From assembly GCF_004336805.1 (NCBI RefSeq), contig NZ_SJXM01000004.1, positions 62,001-126,000 of the forward strand: a stretch of 64,000 nt of DNA, read 5' to 3'. Position 1 is the stretch's first letter, and the number at the start of each line of letters is the position of its first letter. Below the pieces are notes generated by a model that did not search any database, was not told the DNA's origin, and saw only the letters and a program-made list of their open reading frames with translations. Origin of the DNA: Aeromicrobium sp. IC_218. Its GTDB lineage: Bacteria; Actinomycetota; Actinomycetes; Propionibacteriales; Nocardioidaceae. Below, piece after piece: positions 59,232 through 64,000 of this stretch. Made by a program: the position numbers and the translations under genes.

Positions 59232-59579
59232 GTGAGCGCCTGGAAGAGCCTGGCCCTGGTGGCGGCGGTCCTGGTCGTCGGGTCGGGCTTCCTCCTGGTC
59301 GCCACCCCGTACGTCCCCGGCGACGACAGCGACTACCAGTGCGCGGCACCGTGGCGGATCGTCCGGTACGACACTGACTCCGTCCGGTGGGGCGAGCCTC
59401 CCGTGGACGAGGAGGGGATCGAGCGTCGCTGCCGTATCGCGGCGCACGACAGCGTCGACCTCGCCGGGCGGACCGGGACGGCCGCCCTGCTCGTCGCCGG
59501 GCTGTCCGTCCTGGCGCTCGCGCGGGAGCGTCGTGAGCGCCGCCCCGTCCGGACCCCTACGAGCAGCGGGCGAGGATGA
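59232..59579 (+). CDS. Small membrane protein, two helices
   Basis: A 115-residue protein with a hydrophobic N-terminal segment (6-25), an exported loop of about 55 residues with two cysteines (YQCAAPW and RRCRIAAH), which could form a disulfide, and a second helix (GTAALLVAGLSVLALA) followed by a basic tail. Family not recognised. GTG 59232 lies 6 bases after GACGCT. The 3' end overlaps the convergent M20 peptidase gene by 23 bases. Confidence 0.55.
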   Translation: MSAWKSLALVAAVLVVGSGFLLVATPYVPGDDSDYQCAAPWRIVRYDTDSVRWGEPPVDEEGIERRCRIAAHDSVDLAGRTGTAALLVAGLSVLALARERRERRPVRTPTSSGRG

Positions 59580-60756
59580 GCCGGGCGTAGGTCTCGGCTG
59601 CGGCGACGACCTCGTCGACGCGCACCGACTCGTCCACGGCGTGCGCGTTCGCGATGTCGCCCGGGCCCAGCTGCAGGGTGGGGACGCCCGCGGCGGCGTA
59701 CTGGCGCAGGTCCGATCCGTAGGGGGCGCCCACCGCCGCCATCGCCGGGTCGCCGGCCGCGGCGCGCACCTCGTCCAGGAACGGGTGCCCCTCGGGCAGG
59801 CTTCCCGCGGCGAACTGGCCGCCGGGCCAGGTGACGACGGCCGGGTTCTTCTCCAGCCACGGGTGGTCGGCCGCGGCCGCCGCGGCCTCGAAGACGGCCC
59901 GCGCCTGCTCGAACGTCTCGCCCGGGCGCGTGCCGAACCGTCCCTCGGCGACGAGTCGGTCGGGGATCGTGGAGGCCCAGTCGCCGGCCTGGATGGTGCC
60001 GACGCTGATCGGGAACGGGTGCGCGTCGAACGGCGCGGGCGGGGCGGCGTTGCGTTCGGCGTCGAGCCGGCGCAGCGCGGCGTGGACGGCCTCGAACACC
60101 TCGATCGCGCTCACGCCCGCGTCCGGTCGGGAGCCGTGCGTGGACGACCCGGACAGCTCCAGGCGGAAGGTCAGGGCGCCCGCGTTGGCGGTGACGATCG
60201 TGCCGGCGGTGGGCTCGGCGATGAGGCACGCGTCGCCGGTGTGCCCGCGGCGCAGCGTCGCGAACGCACCCAGGCCACCGTCCTCCTCGCCCACGACGGT
60301 GTGGACGGCGAACGGACGCTTCAGCTCGACGCCGCTCGCCGCCACGGCCCGCGCCGCGGCGAAGATGGCGGCGACCCCGCCCTTCATGTCGCACACGCCC
60401 CGGCCGAACCAGGTGCCGTCCACCTCGCGCAGCACCCACGGGTCGCCGCCGGTCCACGCCTCGGGCTCGCCGGGCGGGACGACGTCCACGTGCCCGTTGA
60501 GGATCAGCGCGGGCGTGCCGGGACCGGACGTCGCCACGCAGCCCCACGCCTCGGCGCGCTCGACCTCCTCGCCCGGGTGGTCGGGGTCGGCCCGCATCGC
60601 GTCGACGTCGATCTGCCACAGGTCGACGTCCAGACCCAGGCCGGCGAGGGTCGCGGCGCACCAGCGCTGGGCCAGCACCTCGGACTCGCTGCCGCCGACG
60701 CTCGCCAGGCTGACGAGCTGGGTGAGGTCGCGCCGCACCAGGTCGATGTCGATCAT
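59557..60756 (-). CDS. M20 family peptidase (ArgE/DapE-like deacylase)
   Basis: A 399-residue zinc-dependent amidohydrolase. The metal ligands are visible: LNGHVDVVPPG, RGVCDMKGG, the catalytic GEEDGG, and the later ANAHAVDESV. The dimerisation domain (VEVFEAVHAAL-type region) sits in the middle. The family includes succinyl-diaminopimelate and acetylornithine deacylases and broad aminoacylases; this set (ArgE/DapE-related, with LDVDLWQIDV) has no biosynthetic neighbours, so the substrate is open. ATG 60756 follows TACGCT by 7 bases. It is divergent from the trp leader; both promoters lie within 57 bp. Confidence 0.85.
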   Translation of the reverse strand: MIDIDLVRRDLTQLVSLASVGGSESEVLAQRWCAATLAGLGLDVDLWQIDVDAMRADPDHPGEEVERAEAWGCVATSGPGTPALILNGHVDVVPPGEPEAWTGGDPWVLREVDGTWFGRGVCDMKGGVAAIFAAARAVAASGVELKRPFAVHTVVGEEDGGLGAFATLRRGHTGDACLIAEPTAGTIVTANAGALTFRLELSGSSTHGSRPDAGVSAIEVFEAVHAALRRLDAERNAAPPAPFDAHPFPISVGTIQAGDWASTIPDRLVAEGRFGTRPGETFEQARAVFEAAAAAADHPWLEKNPAVVTWPGGQFAAGSLPEGHPFLDEVRAAAGDPAMAAVGAPYGSDLRQYAAAGVPTLQLGPGDIANAHAVDESVRVDEVVAAAETYARLILARCS

Positions 60757-60763
60757 GGCGGCG

Positions 60764-60769
60764 AGCGTA
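60764..60769 (-). promoter_or_regulatory. -10 box TACGCT, leaderless peptidase promoter
   Basis: TACGCT on the minus strand ends 7 bases before the ATG at 60756. Confidence 0.5.
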
Positions 60770-60800
60770 GGACACGCCCCGGAGCCCGGCCGCCCTGCGG

Positions 60801-60806
60801 TACGCT
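60801..60806 (+). promoter_or_regulatory. -10 box TACGCT of the trp leader
   Basis: TACGCT lies 7 bases before the leader-peptide ATG at 60814, the spacing of leaderless transcripts. No ribosome binding site is present for the leader peptide. Confidence 0.55.
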
Positions 60807-60813
60807 TCGACGC

Positions 60814-60852
60814 ATGACAGCCCGGCCCCTGACCTGGTGGCGCCACCCGTAG
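60814..60852 (+). CDS. trpL: trp leader peptide (attenuator)
   Basis: A 12-residue peptide MTARPLTWWRHP with adjacent tryptophan codons W8 and W9 (60835-60840) and a TAG stop. It sits directly upstream of fused trpEG. The stop region can pair as GCCACC (60842-60847) with GGTGGC (60852-60857). When ribosomes stall at the Trp codons, AGGTGG (60851-60856) would be free to pair with CCGCCT (60877-60882) and prevent the terminator. The leader has no ribosome binding site but follows a TACGCT box by 7 bases, so it is probably translated from a leaderless message. Confidence 0.8.
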   Translation: MTARPLTWWRHP

Positions 60853-60869
60853 GTGGCCTGTCGACTTCT

Positions 60870-60903
60870 GCCCAGACCGCCTCACGGCCGGCTCTGGGCT
60901 TTT
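60870..60903 (+). terminator. trp attenuator terminator
   Basis: GCCCAGA (60870-60876) pairs with TCTGGGC (60893-60899), followed by a T-rich run TTTTCTCTT. An inner GCC/GGC stem extends it. This is the only clear intrinsic terminator with a T-tract in the window and lies between the leader peptide and trpEG. Confidence 0.85.
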
Positions 60904-60935
60904 CTCTTCCCGGGCCGCCGAGCCAGGAGAACCAC

Positions 60936-62810
60936 ATGACGCACCTCGACGACCTGCTCGCCCAGCCCGCCTGGGCGATCGTGCGCACGCGCGACAGCGA
61001 CACCGTCACGCTCGTCGGCGGCCCCCGCACGGACCTCGAGCGGCTGGCGGACGTCCCGCTGGGCGCCGGTCCGGGCCACGGCTGGGAGCAGCTCGTGCTC
61101 GTGCCGTTCCAGCAGGTGCGCGAGCGCGGGTTCGAGGCGCACGACGACGGCACGCCGCTGACGTCCATCGCCGCCGAGCTGCTGCGCGAGGTGCCGGTCG
61201 ACGAGGTGCTCGCGCTGCTGCCCGACACCGAGATCGAGCTGGCCGACCGCGGCGGCTTCGAGACGTCCGACGAGGAGTACGCCGGCATCGTCCAGGCGAT
61301 CATCGACGACGAGATCGGCCGCGGCGAGGGCGCCAACCTCGTGGTCGGACGCCGCTACCGCGCGCAGGTCGCCGACTGGGGCCACGACCGCGCGCTCACC
61401 GTGCTGCGCCGCCTGCTCGAGCGCGAGCGCGGCGCCTTCTGGACGTTCTGCGTCTTCACGGGCGACCGCTACCTGATCGGTGCCAGCCCCGAGCGGCACG
61501 TCAGCGTCGACGCCGGCCAGGTGCGCATGAACCCGATCAGCGGCACCTTCCGCCTGCGCGGGCTGGACACCCAGGCCGAGCGCAAGGCGGCGCTGCTGGA
61601 GTTCCTGCGCGACGAGAAGGAGATCTACGAGCTGTTCATGGTCGTGGACGAGGAGCTCAAGCAGATGTGCGACATCTGCCACGAGGGCGGCATGGTGCTC
61701 GGCCCGTTCCTCAAGCCGATGACCCACCTCGTCCACACCGAGTACCTGCTCGCCGGCCGGACCCGCATGGACGTGCGCGACGTGCTGCGCCAGTCGATGT
61801 TCGCGGCCACGGTGACCGGCAGCCCGGTCGAGAACGCCTGCCGCCTGATCAAGCAGTACGAGCCGCAGGGCCGCGGCTACTACGCGGGCGTCGCCGCGCT
61901 CGTCGGCCGTGACGCCAACGGGGCGCAGGTGGCGGACGCGCCCATCCTCATCCGCACCGCGGACGTCGACCTGCAGGGCAACGTCGTGGTGACGGCCGGC
62001 GCGACGCTCGTGCGCGACTCCGACGCGATGTACGAGACGAAGGAGACGTGGGCCAAGGCGTCCGGCGTGCTCAGCGCGTTCGGCCTGGTCGAGCAGGCGC
62101 CCGAGGCGGTGCCCGGCCACGACGACTTCACCCGCGACGACGAGGTGCTCATCGCCCTCGGCTCGCGCAACCAGCGGCTCAGCCAGTTCTGGCTGAGCGA
62201 CCAGTCCGGCGCCGCGCCGCGGCCCGAGCTGGCTGGCAAGCGCGTCGTCGTGCTCGACGGCGAGGACGACTTCGTCAACATGCTGCGCCACGTGTTCGGC
62301 GTGCTGGGCATGACCACGGACGTCGTCCGCCACGACGAGTACGCCGACGGAGCGCTCGACGGCTACGACCTCGTGGTGCTCGGCCCGGGGCCGGGGGACC
62401 CGCGCGACGGCGACGACGCGAAGATCGCCACGATCGGCCGCGCCGCCGACGCCCTGCTCGAGGCCGAGCGGCCGTTCCTGGCCGTGTGCCTGGGCCACCA
62501 GGTGCTCAGCGGCAGGGTCGGCCTCGACCTGGCGTTCAAGGACATCGTCTTCCAGGGCACGCAGAGCCGGCTGCCGGTGCTGGGCCGCGACGAGACGGTG
62601 GGCTTCTACAACACGTTCGTGGCCCGCGTGCCCGACGGCGGCCTGCCCGAGGGCGTCACCGTCGAGCGCGACGAGGCCAGCGGCGACGTCCACCTGGTGG
62701 CGGGCCCGCACTACCGCGGCATCCAGTTCCACGCCGAGTCGGTGCTGACCCAGAACGGCTTCCGGATCCTGCGCGACCTCGTGCTCCAGCTGCTCGCCCC
62801 GCAGCGCTGA
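60936..62810 (+). CDS. trpEG: Anthranilate synthase, TrpE and TrpG fused
   Basis: A 624-residue fusion. Residues 1 to about 420 are the chorismate-binding TrpE part (GASPERHVSV, MNPISGTFRLRG, FMVVDEELKQM, TVTGSPVENACRLIKQYE), and about 440-624 are the class I glutamine amidotransferase with the nucleophile C518 (AVCLGHQVLSG) and H599/E601 (IQFHAES). It makes anthranilate from chorismate and glutamine, the committed step to tryptophan. The same architecture occurs in PhzE (phenazine) enzymes, but the trp attenuator upstream and absence of secondary-metabolite genes favour tryptophan synthesis. ATG 60936 follows AGGAGA. Confidence 0.9.
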   Translation: MTHLDDLLAQPAWAIVRTRDSDTVTLVGGPRTDLERLADVPLGAGPGHGWEQLVLVPFQQVRERGFEAHDDGTPLTSIAAELLREVPVDEVLALLPDTEIELADRGGFETSDEEYAGIVQAIIDDEIGRGEGANLVVGRRYRAQVADWGHDRALTVLRRLLERERGAFWTFCVFTGDRYLIGASPERHVSVDAGQVRMNPISGTFRLRGLDTQAERKAALLEFLRDEKEIYELFMVVDEELKQMCDICHEGGMVLGPFLKPMTHLVHTEYLLAGRTRMDVRDVLRQSMFAATVTGSPVENACRLIKQYEPQGRGYYAGVAALVGRDANGAQVADAPILIRTADVDLQGNVVVTAGATLVRDSDAMYETKETWAKASGVLSAFGLVEQAPEAVPGHDDFTRDDEVLIALGSRNQRLSQFWLSDQSGAAPRPELAGKRVVVLDGEDDFVNMLRHVFGVLGMTTDVVRHDEYADGALDGYDLVVLGPGPGDPRDGDDAKIATIGRAADALLEAERPFLAVCLGHQVLSGRVGLDLAFKDIVFQGTQSRLPVLGRDETVGFYNTFVARVPDGGLPEGVTVERDEASGDVHLVAGPHYRGIQFHAESVLTQNGFRILRDLVLQLLAPQR

Positions 62811-62836
62811 GCCGACCGGGTGCCCCGGCGCGGCAC

Positions 62837-62842
62837 TAGCGT
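62837..62842 (+). promoter_or_regulatory. -10 box TAGCGT, leaderless promoter
   Basis: TAGCGT lies 6 bases before the ATG at 62849 with no ribosome binding site. Confidence 0.45.
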
Positions 62843-62848
62843 CGGGGC

Positions 62849-63250
62849 ATGACCGCACCCGTGCCGTACCTGCTCCTGCCGGGCACCGCCCGGGACGCCC
62901 TGCGGGCCTACGCCGAGACGTTCGGCGGCCAGGTCGAGCTGCACACCTACGCCGACTTCGGCCGCGACGACGGGCCGGGCGACGCGGTGGCGCACGGCCA
63001 CCTCGGCGGCGGCCCGGTCGAGCTGTTCGCCGCCGACGTGACGGGCGACGAGGCGTCGTTCCGGGCGGAGGGGCTGCTGCTGTCGCTGCTGGGAGCAGCC
63101 GACCCGGACACGGCGCACGCGTGGTTCACGGCTCTGCGGGACGGCGGACGCGTCGTGTCCGACCTGCAGCAACGGCCCTGGGGCGCGTCCGACGGACAGG
63201 TCGTCGACCGCTTCGGGGTGCCGTGGCTGCTCGGCTACGAGCCGGCGTGA
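62849..63250 (+). CDS. VOC (PhnB-like glyoxalase) family protein
   Basis: A 133-residue vicinal-oxygen-chelate protein of the PhnB-like type. The start VPYLLLPGTARDALRAYAETFG and the end WGASDGQVVDRFGVPWLLGY are the usual conserved edges. PhnB members often lack the metal-binding triad and have unknown roles. The start sits 6 bases after a TAGCGT box. It is probably monocistronic and converges with the EamA transporter gene three bases away. Confidence 0.82.
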   Translation: MTAPVPYLLLPGTARDALRAYAETFGGQVELHTYADFGRDDGPGDAVAHGHLGGGPVELFAADVTGDEASFRAEGLLLSLLGAADPDTAHAWFTALRDGGRVVSDLQQRPWGASDGQVVDRFGVPWLLGYEPA

Positions 63251-63253
63251 CGC

Positions 63254-64000
63254 CTAGGCCTCGGCGGCGACCTTGCGGCGGGGCCGGATGCGGGTGATGG
63301 CGACGCCGGCCAGGCTCAGCACGCCGCCGACCAGCGCGAGCGCAGCCGGGGTCTCGTCGAGCAGCGCCCAGGCGATGCCCGTCGCGACGACCGGCACGAG
63401 GTACGTGGTGGACGCCGCCTGGCCGCTGCTGATGCGCGCCAGTGCGTACGACCAGGTGCTGAAGCCGATCGCGGTCGGGAACACGCCCAGGTAGACCAGC
63501 CACAGCACGTCGGACGTCGTCGCGTCGCCGAGCTCGCGCACCAGCTGCGGCGCGAACGGCAGGCAGACCACCGCGCCGACGACGCAGCCCAGCCACACCG
63601 ACATGACCGGCTTGACGTGGGCCAGTGCGGGCTTCTGGGTGAGCGTGCCGATCGCGTAGGTGACGGCGGCGACGAGGCACAGCACGACGCCGGTGGTGCT
63701 GGCCGTCGCGACGGCGTCGGGGTCGCGGGTGCCCAGCGCGATGAGCGCGACGCCGGAGAAGGCCACGGCGATGCCGACCAGCAGCGGCTTGGGGAAGCCC
63801 TCGCCCAGCACGAACCCGGCGAACAGGGCCACGAGCGCAGGCGCGACGTTGACGACGAGCGCCGCGGTGCCGGCGTCGAGGTGCTGCTCGCCGGCGTTGA
63901 GCGCGATGTTGTAGATGCCGAACCACACGACGCCGTAGATCACCACGAGCAGCAGCGGGCGTCCGGTCGGCATGGCCGCCCGGGTGGGCCGGGCGATGAG
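63254..64000 (-). CDS. EamA/DMT superfamily transporter, 5' end beyond window
   Basis: The visible 248 residues of a drug/metabolite transporter, reading leftwards; the start lies past the right edge because an ATG at 63973 would leave only about 8 helices of the normal 10, and the frame is open to the edge (residues LIARPTRAA precede it). EamA signatures are NIALNAGEQHLDAGTAALV, then NVAPALVALFAGFVLGE in the first half, and YLGVFPTAIGFSTWSYAL and TTYLVPVVA in the second. Substrate unknown. The C terminus is basic (TRIRPRRKVAAEA). Confidence 0.85.
   Translation of the reverse strand, partial: LIARPTRAAMPTGRPLLLVVIYGVVWFGIYNIALNAGEQHLDAGTAALVVNVAPALVALFAGFVLGEGFPKPLLVGIAVAFSGVALIALGTRDPDAVATASTTGVVLCLVAAVTYAIGTLTQKPALAHVKPVMSVWLGCVVGAVVCLPFAPQLVRELGDATTSDVLWLVYLGVFPTAIGFSTWSYALARISSGQAASTTYLVPVVATGIAWALLDETPAALALVGGVLSLAGVAITRIRPRRKVAAEA

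Noticed and set aside
60936-62810. PhzE (aminodeoxyisochorismate synthase) as the identity of the fused gene
   Set aside because: Same domain layout, but the Trp-codon leader and attenuator and lack of phenazine genes support anthranilate synthase.

Overview
The window is GC-rich (about 70% or more), with dense coding, frequent GTG starts, many 4-base ATGA/GTGA start-stop overlaps and typical actinobacterial families: a DUF5926 protein, a class II HelD, a LAL-type LuxR regulator, and an acyl-CoA carboxylase cluster ordered like the mycobacterial echA7-fadE12-accA2-accD2-fadE13 locus. An actinomycete near Nocardioidaceae (Aeromicrobium or Nocardioides-like) is the best guess, but the genus is inference. 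I see no tRNA, rRNA, CRISPR array, insertion sequence or prophage, so this looks like ordinary chromosome.

Layout. 1-4.2 kb: housekeeping genes (EcsC-like fragment, phosphotransferase, aat, histone-like HU, rhodanese, RsbW-type ATPase, DUF5926). 4.3-8.8 kb: arginine deiminase, then a beta-phosphoglucomutase-like HAD coupled to a GH65 enzyme (disaccharide phosphorolysis). 8.8-11.2 kb: TetR regulator plus DHA2-type efflux pump with a clear operator. 11.2-21.9 kb: exopolysaccharide locus. A five-gene minus-strand operon (nucleotide-sugar dehydrogenase, sugar epimerase, glmS, polysaccharide deacetylase, secreted four-cysteine protein) diverges from a processive GT2 synthase across a palindrome-rich 304-bp region, next to a LAL regulator. 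22-28.4 kb: adenosine deaminase, a second copy of the secreted protein, two SDRs with a histidine phosphatase, a methyltransferase and a ScyD/ScyE-type secreted protein. 28.5-32.3 kb: metY-metX and phosphofructokinase. 32.4-39.3 kb: DeoR/MFS pair, 5-oxoprolinase pxpA-pxpBC, small membrane proteins, thioesterase/HxlR pair with a perfect operator, HAD. 39.3-49.6 kb: TetR-controlled catabolic operon (DinB-like protein, AtuA-like protein, two acyl-CoA dehydrogenases, carboxylase beta and alpha, enoyl-CoA hydratase). 49.7-54.9 kb: three tandem secreted repeat proteins sharing one C-terminal module. 55-64 kb: HelD, metallophosphoesterase, small proteins, M20 peptidase, a tryptophan attenuator with fused trpEG, VOC protein and a truncated EamA transporter.

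The most notable signals are not single genes: (1) a trp attenuator whose leader peptide appears to be translated from a leaderless transcript; (2) a palindromic repeat (core GAGCCTGTCGAAG) found once between genes and twice in frame inside proteins, exactly at interdomain linkers; (3) a second dispersed repeat that twice forms a mini-ORF (VSER...) bridging two genes with GTGA overlaps at both ends; (4) fourteen TANNNT boxes placed 6-8 bases before a start codon, implying widespread leaderless initiation; (5) the nested family of three tandem secreted repeat proteins.
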